Part shown: piece by piece, positions 16,308-25,382 of the stretch
Layout: each line of letters opens with the position of its first letter
Numbering within the stretch: the stretch's first letter is position 1
Assembly (NCBI GenBank): GCA_008933805.1
Contig: WBUH01000024.1
Span: 1 to 49,063, forward strand
DNA length: 49,063 nucleotides
Direction of reading: 5' to 3'
DNA from: Bacteroidota bacterium
GTDB lineage: Bacteria; Bacteroidota; Bacteroidia; UBA8524
Made by a program: the position numbers and the translations under genes
The notes under the pieces: model-generated
The model's database searches: none
What the model saw: the letters and a program-made list of their open reading frames with translations, nothing else
Told to the model about the DNA's origin: nothing

Positions 16308-16718
16308 TTAGGGGTAAATGCTAATCCTTACATCTCCGGTAGGGGAAATCCTTATTCTAAATCTCATTGATGTTACTGCACAGCCTGTGCTTACTGTAAA
16401 TACGCCGCTATCATATGCAACTCCTGCTGTGGGACAGCTGGGAAAATTTACAGTGAAACCACAACCAATGCACGGTGCACCACACCAACGAACATAAATT
16501 GAACAAGGAGGAGTGAGAGGGCATGGGTTTCCGCCGGAATTAGTGCCGGGAACTCCGCTAGCAAATCCCGGAACAAATAACTGTAAACCACAATAGTCAA
16601 CAGTAAAACCTGCTTGGTCAGGATTAAAATTTTCTATGTCAACGCTTTGAGCGTTTGTGTTTAAACTGAATGCCATCATGGCAACTACAGTTAGAATAAG
16701 CAATTTTATTTTTTTCAT
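16308..16718 (-). CDS. Small cysteine-rich secreted protein
   Basis: A 136-residue protein with a signal peptide (MKKIKLLILTVVAMMAFSLNTNAQ). The mature part is beta-rich and has eight cysteines (in DYCG, NPCP, PPCS, RWCG, APCI, IGCG, PSCP and TGCA), suggesting several disulfide bonds. I recognise no family. It has its own promoter (16741-16748) and terminator (16255-16289), so it is a free-standing unit. It lacks a T9SS sorting tail. Confidence 0.75.
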   Translation of the reverse strand: MKKIKLLILTVVAMMAFSLNTNAQSVDIENFNPDQAGFTVDYCGLQLFVPGFASGVPGTNSGGNPCPLTPPCSIYVRWCGAPCIGCGFTVNFPSCPTAGVAYDSGVFTVSTGCAVTSMRFRIRISPTGDVRISIYP

Positions 16719-16740
16719 GATAGATTTTGATAGTGTATAT

Positions 16741-16748
16741 CAAATGTA
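16741..16748 (-). promoter_or_regulatory. Promoter -7 box TACATTTG
   Basis: Exact TAnnTTTG on the minus strand, 22 bases before the ATG at 16718, predicting a leader of about 15 bases for the Cys-rich secreted protein gene. Confidence 0.45.
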
Positions 16749-16875
16749 GGTATTTAAAACTCATTACTGTTACTAATACGTTAAGTCTCACAGAATGAAA
16801 GGCCTTTAATATCTTTTCCCAAAAGAATTGTATAACTACTAGCGGTTAACTCATAGGCTAAATAACTAACGAAAA

Positions 16876-16907
16876 AGCCCCTGATGTGTTAGAGCATCAG
16901 GGGCTTC
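16876..16907 (-). terminator. Intrinsic terminator of the S9 peptidase gene
   Basis: Perfect 12-bp stem, AAGCCCCTGATG (16876-16887) and CATCAGGGGCTT (16896-16907), with an 8-base loop and five Ts on the minus strand. It lies 20 bases past the stop codon of the S9 peptidase. Confidence 0.85.
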
Positions 16908-16926
16908 TTATAATTGGGGAAATTCA

Positions 16927-18987
16927 TTAATTCTTCAACCACATATCCAGCCAATCAAAATACACACGGTTCCAAAGTATGCTGTTTTGAGGCTTTAAAA
17001 TCCAATGGCCTTCATCAGGGAAGTACAAGAAACGGCTGGGTATATTCAGGCTTTGGGCGGCTGTAAATGCCTGCATACCTTCGCTAATCGGTACACGGAA
17101 GTCTTTTTCGTTATGAATTACCAAAATAGGCGCATCCCAGTTTTTCACAAATTTATGGGGTGAGTTTTTCTCATAGTTAGCAGTGTTTTGCCAGTAGTAA
17201 CCGTTATCGTTTTTGGCAAAAAACATCTCCTCCGTAGTACCGAACCAGCTTTCCATATTAAACATACCGCAGTGTGAAATGAAGCATTTGAAACGCTTGT
17301 TGTGTATGCCTGCAAGGTAATACACACTGTAACCTCCATAGCTGGCACCCACAGCTCCCAATTTATCTTTGTTTACATACGATTCTTTGGCAACATCGTC
17401 AATGGCACTTAAATAGTCGCGCATGGGTTGGCCGCCGTAGTCGTTCATAATCGCATCGTTCCACTCGCTGCCAAAACCGGGCAAGCCGCGACGGTTAGGT
17501 GCAACAATAATGTACCCTTTTGCCGCCATCAACTGAAAATTCCAACGGTAGCTAAAGAATTGCGAAACGGCACTTTGCGGACCGCCTTGGCAATACAATA
17601 GGGTAGGGTATTGTTTAGTACTGTCAAAATCAGGAGGGTAAATCACCCAAGTAAGCATTTGCTTATTATCGGTAGTGGTAACCATTCGTTTTACCACATT
17701 GCCCCACTTAATGTTTTGATATAGAGCCGAATTGATGTTTTCAAGCGGGGTTTCTGTACCTTTTAAATCAACCTTAAATAAAGCAGCAGGACTGGCCATG
17801 CTGTTCTTCATCCCTATCAGCATCAGCGTTTTACCAATTTTGTATGGCACAACAGCATTGTAGTCGTGTTGGCCGTTGGTAATTTGGGTTGTTTTCTTGC
17901 TTTTTAGGTCAAATTCAAAAATCTGGTTGGTTGCGTTAATGGTGCTGATAAAGAAAATTTTATCCTTGTCAGGACTCCATACAAAACTTTCAACGCTGTA
18001 CTTAAAGTCTTGGGTAATGTCTTGTGCATCATTGTGCAGCAAATGTCCATCAGCGGCATAAAGATCACTAAGCATAATACGGTTTTTATCTGCTTCGTTT
18101 CCGGCGCGTTCCATACTCAGCCAAGCAACTTTACCAACTTTACCGTCCATTAACTCGGCCATTTGTGGTTCATTATCATAGCCGGGACTACAATCTTTTA
18201 AAGTGGTGGTAGTTGCACCGTCAATATCATACACATAAATATCGCTATTAGTGCTGTATGCCGATTGTGTGCCGTATAGTTTCTTGCTGGTGTATAAAAT
18301 CAGCTTTCCGTTAGGGCTAAAATTAATTTGCTCCTCACCGCCAAAAGGGTGCAAAGGACTGTGGTACTTTTCGCCTGCCATTATATCCTTGCCGGTATTT
18401 ATGAGGTTATCTTCTTGATACGTAGCAACAAAAACGTGGCTGTAGGTATAGTCATTCCATTGTGTCCAGTGGCGGTACATTAATCCGTCAATAATGCGGG
18501 CATCCACTTTGTCAAGGTCGGGGTAAATATCCTGTACTGTTTTATCCAGTTTCACATCTTGTCCGTAGGCGATGTTTCGTAAATCAGGGCTGTATTTATA
18601 CCAGTTAATACCTCCACTAATGTTAGTTACTCTTTTCAAGCCGCTACCGTCAGTGTTTATCTCCCACAACTGCACCCCTTGTTCTTTAGCACACATAAAC
18701 CCAATTTTCTTACCGTCAGGTCTCCAGCGAGCCTGCATGGGATTAGTTAAGCTATCCAGCAAAACAGTTTGGGTGTTTTTCTCCAAATCATACAAATACA
18801 ATACACTGGCGCCTTTGTTATCTTTTATTGAATAGCTACGGGCTGAGTATATCAGCAGTTTTCCATCGGGGGATACCTGTGGCTCACTAATGCGCTTAAA
18901 CTGCCACATTAACTCGGCGGTAAGCGGGGTTTGCGCCCCAATTGCTGCGCTGTACAATACCAACAGCAGTAAATACAGTTTTTTCAT
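16927..18987 (-). CDS. S9 family peptidase (acylaminoacyl-peptidase type)
   Basis: A 686-residue secreted serine peptidase. The signal peptide (MKKLYLLLLVLYSAAIGAQ) is followed by a WD40-like beta-propeller (about 25-400, with PDGKLLIYSA, RPDGKKIGFM and SPDKDKIFFIS repeats) and a prolyl-oligopeptidase catalytic domain. The nucleophile is Ser in GASYGGY, the acid probably Asp in NEKDFRVP, and the base His in DEGHWI. It probably trims oligopeptides in the periplasm. ATG at 18987 is used because the signal peptide starts there. A second S9 peptidase lies at 22555. Confidence 0.92.
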   Translation of the reverse strand: MKKLYLLLLVLYSAAIGAQTPLTAELMWQFKRISEPQVSPDGKLLIYSARSYSIKDNKGASVLYLYDLEKNTQTVLLDSLTNPMQARWRPDGKKIGFMCAKEQGVQLWEINTDGSGLKRVTNISGGINWYKYSPDLRNIAYGQDVKLDKTVQDIYPDLDKVDARIIDGLMYRHWTQWNDYTYSHVFVATYQEDNLINTGKDIMAGEKYHSPLHPFGGEEQINFSPNGKLILYTSKKLYGTQSAYSTNSDIYVYDIDGATTTTLKDCSPGYDNEPQMAELMDGKVGKVAWLSMERAGNEADKNRIMLSDLYAADGHLLHNDAQDITQDFKYSVESFVWSPDKDKIFFISTINATNQIFEFDLKSKKTTQITNGQHDYNAVVPYKIGKTLMLIGMKNSMASPAALFKVDLKGTETPLENINSALYQNIKWGNVVKRMVTTTDNKQMLTWVIYPPDFDSTKQYPTLLYCQGGPQSAVSQFFSYRWNFQLMAAKGYIIVAPNRRGLPGFGSEWNDAIMNDYGGQPMRDYLSAIDDVAKESYVNKDKLGAVGASYGGYSVYYLAGIHNKRFKCFISHCGMFNMESWFGTTEEMFFAKNDNGYYWQNTANYEKNSPHKFVKNWDAPILVIHNEKDFRVPISEGMQAFTAAQSLNIPSRFLYFPDEGHWILKPQNSILWNRVYFDWLDMWLKN

Positions 18988-19183
18988 GCCTGCCAAGATA
19001 CTAATTTGAGTTGTTTAGAGGGATAATTTGTACCAACAACACCATTTGACTGCTAAAAGTAAAAGGGTAGTTGCCACATTAGGTTGTTATATATAGTTTG
19101 TGCTGTTTTATATAACTATATTCGGTACTGGTATATAAAAACCAATCAAACGGTCGTAAAAAGAATACATTAGTAGGTTGAGC

Positions 19184-20257
19184 ATGAGCAAATTTTCGGG
19201 TATAGCACTATATAATAATAAGGGGATGAAATACCTCTTACAGCCAAAATACGGATGGCTGCGTCATACTATATACATTTGCTTTATACTGGCTTTTTGG
19301 ACAGCTTTCGGATGGCGTTATTTTAGTGAAGGTGTAAAACCGGTTGTTCAATTAGCGGCATATGCTTTCTCATACGTAACTATTATATATTTTAACTTTT
19401 TGGTACTAATGCCGCGGTTGTTATACAAAAACCGCATTGTGTTGTATTTAGTGCTTACGTACGCCTCTTTTTTCACCGGCTATGCAATACAGCAAGCCAT
19501 ATACTCAGCTACTTGGGATGAATTTATGACACTGTTTGTGTTTGATGGAGCCCGTATACGCGATATGGTAATAAATGCAATTACGTTTATTATGTTTTGC
19601 GGGGTAGGTTGGGCGTTTAGTATGTTTAAAATGTGGCTGACGGATGAAAATAAAATTGTGCAACTTGAAAACGAAAAGCTACAGGCCGAATTAAGCAACC
19701 TGAAACATCAGGTAAACCCGCATTTTTTGTTTAATACTTTTAACAGTCTGTATGTAACCAGCAAAACATCGCCCGATAAAGTGCCTAACATGATTTTGGA
19801 CCTTGCGGATTTGATGCGATATCAGTTAGAAGATTGCAATAAGCAAAAGGTGTTTTTAGAAAATGAAATAGCCTACATTAAAAATTTTATTGAGATAGAG
19901 AAGGTAAGAAAAGACGATGCAGACATACGATTTGACATAGAAGGAACCATTGAAAACATACTGATAGAGCCGCTTCTGTTTATACCCCTGGTAGAAAATG
20001 CATTCAAGCACGGATTGGGAAAAATGGAAAAAGGTTATGTTTTTATAACACTCAGCACACGTAATGACGGGTTAGTGTATCTTAAAGTTAAGAACAGCAA
20101 ACCGACAACTCTGCTAAACGGAAAAACTCATGGCTACGGGATAGGGTTAAGTAACCTTTCCAAGCGTCTTACAATGGGTTACCCAAACAAGCACGAGCTT
20201 AGGATTGCCGAAACCGAAGAAACCTATACTGTATTTTTACAATTACAAGCTGAATGA
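19184..20257 (+). CDS. LytS/YehU-type sensor histidine kinase
   Basis: About 358 residues. Four predicted transmembrane helices fill roughly residues 25-155, followed by a short coiled-coil linker (ENKIVQLENEKLQAELSNL) and the His_kinase domain with HQVNPHFLFNTFNSLY (phospho-accepting His) and an ATPase N box (IPLVENAFKHGLG). There is no large sensor domain. The 3' end overlaps the LytTR regulator by 4 bases. ATG at 19184 is chosen over the upstream TTG; ATG 19229 is possible. A near-consensus box (TATATTCG) lies about 65 bases upstream. Confidence 0.92.
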   Translation: MSKFSGIALYNNKGMKYLLQPKYGWLRHTIYICFILAFWTAFGWRYFSEGVKPVVQLAAYAFSYVTIIYFNFLVLMPRLLYKNRIVLYLVLTYASFFTGYAIQQAIYSATWDEFMTLFVFDGARIRDMVINAITFIMFCGVGWAFSMFKMWLTDENKIVQLENEKLQAELSNLKHQVNPHFLFNTFNSLYVTSKTSPDKVPNMILDLADLMRYQLEDCNKQKVFLENEIAYIKNFIEIEKVRKDDADIRFDIEGTIENILIEPLLFIPLVENAFKHGLGKMEKGYVFITLSTRNDGLVYLKVKNSKPTTLLNGKTHGYGIGLSNLSKRLTMGYPNKHELRIAETEETYTVFLQLQAE

Positions 20258-20985
20258 AGTGCATAGTTATTGATGACGAGCCATTAGGCCGCAAAGGCAT
20301 GGGCCTTTTAATCGACGAAATTCCTTCGTTATCGCTGGAAGAGAATTTTGGAAGCGTGGTAGACGCCGGTGCTTATTTACAAAGCAATCAGGTAGATCTT
20401 ATTTTTCTGGATATTGAAATGCCGCGCATGAACGGGATTGATTTCTTACGAAATTTAATTAACCCGCCGATGGTAATTTTTACCACTGCATATCCGCAGT
20501 ATGCCCTTGAAGGGTTTGAACTGGATGTGGTAGATTACTTGGTTAAACCCATTCGATTTGAACGTTTCTTTAAAGCAATCACGAAGGCGCAAGCTATTTA
20601 CAACCTTTCTAAAGGCAACAGCAGCGGCGCAGGGATGGCAGCACTTGCTATTACTGATGACGATCATGTGTACGTGCGTGCCGACCGCAAGTTTGTGAAA
20701 CTGTACTTAAAAGATATTAATGTGATTGAAGGGTTGAAAGACTACTCAATCATTCACACAGGCGGTGAACGTACAGTTACAGCTATGAATCTTAAAACGA
20801 TTGAAAACCAATTACCCCCCGATACCTTTATCAGGGTAAACAAATCTTACATAGTAAACAAAAACCATATTTCACAGGTTGATAGCGACGTAATTTTTGT
20901 TGGTCCAAGGCAAATTCCGGTAGGAGAACGTTACCGTCAAGACTTTTTTGACAGGGTAATAAAAGACCATTGGATAAAACGCTAA
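20254..20985 (+). CDS. LytTR-family response regulator
   Basis: A 243-residue regulator with a receiver domain (VIDDEP; phospho-acceptor Asp in FLDIEMPRMNG; Lys in DYLVKPIRFERF) and a C-terminal LytTR DNA-binding domain (about 140-240; DHVYVRADRKFVKLYLKDI, FIRVNKSYIVNKNHI). It forms a two-component system with the overlapping kinase. LytTR proteins bind imperfect direct repeats near target promoters; none could be assigned here. Confidence 0.94.
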   Translation: MKCIVIDDEPLGRKGMGLLIDEIPSLSLEENFGSVVDAGAYLQSNQVDLIFLDIEMPRMNGIDFLRNLINPPMVIFTTAYPQYALEGFELDVVDYLVKPIRFERFFKAITKAQAIYNLSKGNSSGAGMAALAITDDDHVYVRADRKFVKLYLKDINVIEGLKDYSIIHTGGERTVTAMNLKTIENQLPPDTFIRVNKSYIVNKNHISQVDSDVIFVGPRQIPVGERYRQDFFDRVIKDHWIKR

Positions 20986-21148
20986 ACGTTTACCATTACC
21001 ACCTCAATCTGCCTATTCAAAACGATTTACTGTAGCCCTATAGATTAGCATATAGCACCTGCCAATTTCTTTGGTTGGTTTGAATTAATTTGTAACTACG
21101 TCAAACCTCTAGGTTGACTTAACTTTAGTAAATTTTCCGAAAGGGGAG

Positions 21149-21679
21149 TTAGTTGCTTTGTACCGAGTCGGTAGTTGAATCTTCCGCCGGTCCGGTTTCT
21201 AATTCTTTAGCAAAATCGGGTATAGTGCCCACGTGCGGTAGATTTACTTTAGCTACTTCGGCGTATTGGTGTTTGGGAAAACGCTTTATCAGCTCTTCAA
21301 AAGCACTTTTTGCACGGGGATAATCCTGCAAGGCGGTTTCGTAAATAAAACCCTCAAAAAACAATGCCTCGGGAGCAAGCGCATGGTTGGGGTAATTATC
21401 ATCAAGTTTTACGTATAACTCAATACTGCGGTTAAAGTTACCGGTCAGCTCGTATATTTTAGCTGCTTTAAACAGGTAATGAGGAGCAAGGGTATCATCA
21501 GCAAACTTATCTGCATATTCAGCATATAACTCAGCCCTTGCCATGGCAAGCTCGGGGTTGTGCTTCTTATCTTTAGCCTCGGCAGCTTCAATTTTTTGTT
21601 TCAGCTTTTTCTTTTCGGCATTGCAAGCCCAAAGTGATACAATTAATAAAGCGCAAAGCAGCAGTTTTAGTTTTTTCAT
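21149..21679 (-). CDS. TPR lipoprotein (BamD/YbgF-like)
   Basis: A 176-residue lipoprotein (lipobox SLWACN, Cys19). After a charged helix it carries tetratricopeptide-type repeats (PHYLFKAAKIYELTGNFNRS, PEALFFEGFIYETALQDYPRA, then AFEELIKRFPKHQYAE), like outer-membrane assembly lipoproteins and YbgF. It is shorter than BamD (about 240) and is more likely an accessory scaffold. ATG at 21679 starts the signal peptide. An exact TAnnTTTG box lies nine bases upstream. Confidence 0.85.
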   Translation of the reverse strand: MKKLKLLLCALLIVSLWACNAEKKKLKQKIEAAEAKDKKHNPELAMARAELYAEYADKFADDTLAPHYLFKAAKIYELTGNFNRSIELYVKLDDNYPNHALAPEALFFEGFIYETALQDYPRAKSAFEELIKRFPKHQYAEVAKVNLPHVGTIPDFAKELETGPAEDSTTDSVQSN

Positions 21680-21688
21680 GTGTGTAGG

Positions 21689-21696
21689 CAAAATTA
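21689..21696 (-). promoter_or_regulatory. Promoter -7 box TAATTTTG
   Basis: Exact TAnnTTTG on the minus strand, nine bases before the ATG at 21679, placing the transcript start within a few bases of the start codon. Confidence 0.45.
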
Positions 21697-21740
21697 AAGC
21701 ATTTTGTCCGTATCACACACCCACAAATGCTATGCTAATG

Positions 21741-22394
21741 TTAATAGTGTTCTTTTCCGCCCTTTATCCTGAACATAAGGTAAGTAATTACCGCTGAGCC
21801 AACTACAGTGGGCAATAACCAAACCATCAACGGAGGCAAAAATTTGATATTAACAGCCATAAAAGCTGTTACAGTGGCAATATAGCCCGCCAGCATGCCT
21901 TGCAAATGTCTGTAAAGCCAATGTCTGGGGTCTTTAGGCGGTTTTATAAAGCGAAGTAAACTTTTACCAACAGTAAATAAGCCAATCCCCCCAAACACTA
22001 ATGCCACCCACCCCATACCATCGCCTGAAGTAAGAATATAAACGCCGTATATAACCAGCAACACATCAAACAATAGGGTAATTAGCCCCACGGCCCAATC
22101 GTACCATTTTGCCTTTTGTCCGTCGTGCAAAAACTTTAAAGCTAATGAGCGACGGGCATCCCAAATGGCATAAAAACTAAAAATACCTACCAAAAACAAA
22201 AACGGAATATTTTTATAAGCAGCAATTACAAGTGCTGTGGCAGTTACAGCAAGCATACTGTAAAAGTATATTCGGCCTGCAATACGGTGTCGGGGTGTTT
22301 TGCTTCTAAGTGCAATGGCAATTGGTGCAGACACCAAAGCCAGCATACCGGCAGTAATATGAATACCAAGAAGCAGAATAATTAATGTGTTCAT
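21741..22394 (-). CDS. Polytopic membrane protein, DUF2306-like
   Basis: A 217-residue protein with about six to seven transmembrane helices. Conserved-looking histidines sit at helix ends: HITAGMLAL in helix 1, HRIAGRIYFY before helix 2, and HLQGMLAGYIATVTAF. The HRxxGxxY pattern also occurs in the DUF2306 protein at 28502 (HRLLGKLYIG), suggesting distant relatives and possible haem or metal binding. Function unknown. Same strand as the TPR lipoprotein 61 bases downstream of it. Confidence 0.8.
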   Translation of the reverse strand: MNTLIILLLGIHITAGMLALVSAPIAIALRSKTPRHRIAGRIYFYSMLAVTATALVIAAYKNIPFLFLVGIFSFYAIWDARRSLALKFLHDGQKAKWYDWAVGLITLLFDVLLVIYGVYILTSGDGMGWVALVFGGIGLFTVGKSLLRFIKPPKDPRHWLYRHLQGMLAGYIATVTAFMAVNIKFLPPLMVWLLPTVVGSAVITYLMFRIKGGKEHY

Positions 22395-22554
22395 AGTTTT
22401 AGGTATGCAAATATTGCGGTAAGCAAAACGACACCCTATTAAAACGCGATGGTTAATCTATAAAGCAGGATAAAACATAATATGAGCACGATAAAACGTA
22501 ATAGGCTGTCAAAAAGGGTAAAAAACCTTAATTTGTGCCCCACATAAGTAGTAA

Positions 22555-24744
22555 ATGAAAAAAATAATTATAGCGGCAGCACTTTTGGCATCGTTGCAGG
22601 CTTTTGGCCAAAACAGGCAACTTACCATTGAGGAGTGCATTATGGAGCAACGGGGTAGGTTAGCTCCGGCCACACTTAGAAATCTTTCGTGGATACCCAA
22701 CACCAACCTTGTGTCATGGATGGTTGAAGATGCCGTGAAGGGCAATTACCTCACCATTTTTGATTATAAAAGCCAAAGCCATACCAGCATATTGGTAGAT
22801 GATATAAACTTTGCCTTGGCCAACCAACAAGCCATTGGTACACCCGGCCAGCAAACGCCAAAATTCAAAGAATTCCCTACTGATATTAAATGGTTAGATT
22901 CTGATAATCTGTTAATTATCCGCGACGGTAAGACCTTTTATCAGTACAATTATAAAGACCGTACGTTGGTGCTTGAAAACATGCTTGCAGATGATGCTCA
23001 AAACATCGATCGTCATGCAGCAACTGCAAATGCAGCCTATACGGTAGGCAATAACTTATACATTAAACCCCGCAGCGGCAATGCGTTCCCTGTTACCAAA
23101 GATGATAAACCGGGCATAGTAAACGGCCAAAGTGTACACCGTAACGAGTTTGGTATTGCAAAAGGTACCTTTTGGAGCAACGACGGTTATAAACTTGCCT
23201 ATTACCGAATGGATGAGAGCATGGTTACCGAAGCTACTTACTACGGTTTTGGTTCATATCCTGGTGTAAATACATCGTTCCGATACCCGATGGCAGGACA
23301 AGCGAGCCATCAAGTGAAACTGGGGGTGTACGATGCGATAAAAAACACCACTGTATTTTTAGAAACCGGAGAGCCGCTAGAACAATACCTTACTAACATC
23401 TCTTGGAGTCCGGATGATAAATACATTTACATAGCCTGTGTAATGCGTGAGCAGGATATTATGAACCTGAAACGCTACGATGCTGTAACAGGTAAGTTGG
23501 ATAAGATACTTTTTGAAGAGAAAAGCGACCGTTGGGTTGAACCTGAACACGCTGCAACCTTCTTATCAAACGATAAGAATAAGTTTATATGGCAAAGCGA
23601 ACGCGACGGATTTAACCACCTATACTTATACGATACTGAAGGAAAATTAATCCGCCAGCTTACTAAAGGCAATTGGATGGTTACTGAGCTTTTGGGGATG
23701 GATGAGAAAGGCAAATTTGCCTATTACACATCAACTGCCAAAAGCCCTTTGGATAACACCGTGTATGCGGTTGAAATAGCCAGCGGAAAAATTACTGAAT
23801 TGGCTACAGAAGTTGGAAAGCACTACGTGTTGTTTAATAGCAGCTACACCCATTTTATTGATAACCTTAGCAGCTACCAAGTTCCACGCACTATCAGCAT
23901 TCGTGATGCTCAAAAAGGCAAGCAGGTACATCAATTACTTAACGCTCCCAACCCGTTGGCTGATTACCAATTAGGTAAAACCGAAGTCTTTACTATTAAA
24001 AGTACCGACGGAACTACTGATTTGTATGCCCGTGTTATTAAGCCCACCAACTTCGACCCGAATAAAAAATACCCTGTTGTTGTGTATGTATATGGAGGGC
24101 CACATTTCCAGTTGATTAGCAACGGATTTTTGAACAGTGCCGATTTATGGATGAACTATATGGCGCAGCAAGGCTTTGTTGTGTTTGGCTTGGATAACAG
24201 GGGTAGTGCCAACCGTGGTTTTGCATTTGAAAGTGCTATGCACAGGCAATTGGGTACGGTAGAAATGGCCGACCAATTAGCTGGTATTAATTATCTTAAA
24301 GGTCAGTCGTTTGTGGATACTAATAAAATGGCTGTTTTTGGATGGAGTTTTGGCGGGTTTATGACAACTACGCTGATGCTGAAATCGCCTAATACTTTTA
24401 AAGTAGGTATTGCAGGTGGCCCCGTAATTGATTGGAAGATGTACGAGATTATGTACACCGAGCGTTACATGGACAGCCCTATTGAAAACCCTGACGGTTA
24501 TAACAACAATAACCTGCTGAATTACGTACAGAATTTGCAAGGTAAACTAATGATGATACATGGAACCAGCGATGATGTGGTGGTATGGCAACACAGCCTT
24601 GAATTTGTGAAAAAGGCAGTAAAAGCAGGCAAGCAAATGGATTACTTTGTGTATCCCGGTCATGCACACAATGTGCGCGGTAAAGACCGTGTACACTTGT
24701 ATCAAAAAGTTACCGATTATATCATGGATAATATTGATAAATAA
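22555..24744 (+). CDS. Dipeptidyl peptidase IV-like S9 peptidase
   Basis: A 729-residue secreted serine peptidase. The signal peptide (MKKIIIAAALLASLQAFGQ) is followed by a DPP-IV N-terminal eight-bladed propeller (about 35-470; GTFWSNDGYKLAYYRMDES and WSPDDKYIYIA blocks) and an S9 catalytic domain: nucleophile Ser in FGWSFGGF, Asp in GTSDDVVVWQHS, His in YPGHAHNVRG. It should remove N-terminal dipeptides, preferring Pro or Ala at the second position, in the periplasm. It is monocistronic and ends at a strong terminator (24823-24850). Confidence 0.94.
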   Translation: MKKIIIAAALLASLQAFGQNRQLTIEECIMEQRGRLAPATLRNLSWIPNTNLVSWMVEDAVKGNYLTIFDYKSQSHTSILVDDINFALANQQAIGTPGQQTPKFKEFPTDIKWLDSDNLLIIRDGKTFYQYNYKDRTLVLENMLADDAQNIDRHAATANAAYTVGNNLYIKPRSGNAFPVTKDDKPGIVNGQSVHRNEFGIAKGTFWSNDGYKLAYYRMDESMVTEATYYGFGSYPGVNTSFRYPMAGQASHQVKLGVYDAIKNTTVFLETGEPLEQYLTNISWSPDDKYIYIACVMREQDIMNLKRYDAVTGKLDKILFEEKSDRWVEPEHAATFLSNDKNKFIWQSERDGFNHLYLYDTEGKLIRQLTKGNWMVTELLGMDEKGKFAYYTSTAKSPLDNTVYAVEIASGKITELATEVGKHYVLFNSSYTHFIDNLSSYQVPRTISIRDAQKGKQVHQLLNAPNPLADYQLGKTEVFTIKSTDGTTDLYARVIKPTNFDPNKKYPVVVYVYGGPHFQLISNGFLNSADLWMNYMAQQGFVVFGLDNRGSANRGFAFESAMHRQLGTVEMADQLAGINYLKGQSFVDTNKMAVFGWSFGGFMTTTLMLKSPNTFKVGIAGGPVIDWKMYEIMYTERYMDSPIENPDGYNNNNLLNYVQNLQGKLMMIHGTSDDVVVWQHSLEFVKKAVKAGKQMDYFVYPGHAHNVRGKDRVHLYQKVTDYIMDNIDK

Positions 24745-24822
24745 TCAACAACTAATTACTAATAATTAGTTAGTTGTAATGATACTGATGATTATGTGAA
24801 ATAATTTTCAGTTAATTTAAAC

Positions 24823-24850
24823 AAAAATAGGGTGTTTTCACCCTATTTTT
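24823..24850 (+). terminator. Intrinsic terminator of the DPP-IV-like gene
   Basis: Perfect 12-bp stem, AAAAATAGGGTG (24823-24834) and CACCCTATTTTT (24839-24850), with a TTTT loop and T-rich tail. The right arm plus the next G reads TATTTTTG, an exact -7 box, so it may also initiate the 24902 gene; that is uncertain. Confidence 0.85.
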
Positions 24851-24901
24851 GTTTATACTTTTTATCAAACTTGCACGTTATAATTCAATCAATTAGCTAT
24901 C

Positions 24902-25333
24902 ATGAAAAAACTATTGGTAATCGCATTATTTATGCTGGGGTTTGCTAGCAATTCAAAATCACAAACAATTATTCATGGCCAATCGGAACCTGTTGTATTA
25001 TATGAATTACATAACGGGGGCTTTTTTAAGGTGATAACTTCTGATATTTGGGTGTATGCCGACGGAAGTTATGGAATAGCAACTCCGTATTCATTACAGC
25101 CAAGTTCTCCGCCTGAAATTGATGGGATCCCAATGGTTGATTTTAGACCGATGTCTTGTTACGATGCCAGAGTAGCTTACGGCAGAACGGCCGTTAGATG
25201 TGGCCCTTATAGCGTTACTTTTGACGGAAACACAAGAGTTGTAAATTGCGGGGGAACAGATCAAACTACCTGTGAGATCAAGTTTAAAAAAGATGGCGTT
25301 GATGTTGTTATGGAAAATCCACAAATTCAGTAA
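24902..25333 (+). CDS. Small secreted hypothetical protein
   Basis: A 143-residue protein with a signal peptide (MKKLLVIALFMLGFASNSKSQ). The mature part looks beta-rich and has four cysteines (MSCYD, VRCGP, VNCGG, TTCEI), which could form two disulfides. No family recognised. It precedes the 25383 gene by 49 bases in the same direction, and a weak 5-bp inverted repeat lies between them. Confidence 0.7.
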   Translation: MKKLLVIALFMLGFASNSKSQTIIHGQSEPVVLYELHNGGFFKVITSDIWVYADGSYGIATPYSLQPSSPPEIDGIPMVDFRPMSCYDARVAYGRTAVRCGPYSVTFDGNTRVVNCGGTDQTTCEIKFKKDGVDVVMENPQIQ

Positions 25334-25382
25334 CTTTGATAAGTGTATCGGAGTAACTCCGGTATTGTAAAATTTATTCGTT

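Noticed and set aside
24844-24851. Promoter TATTTTTG for the gene at 24902
   Set aside because: It arises from the terminator's right arm and T-run; with 50 bases to the start codon and no -33 element I could not separate it from chance.
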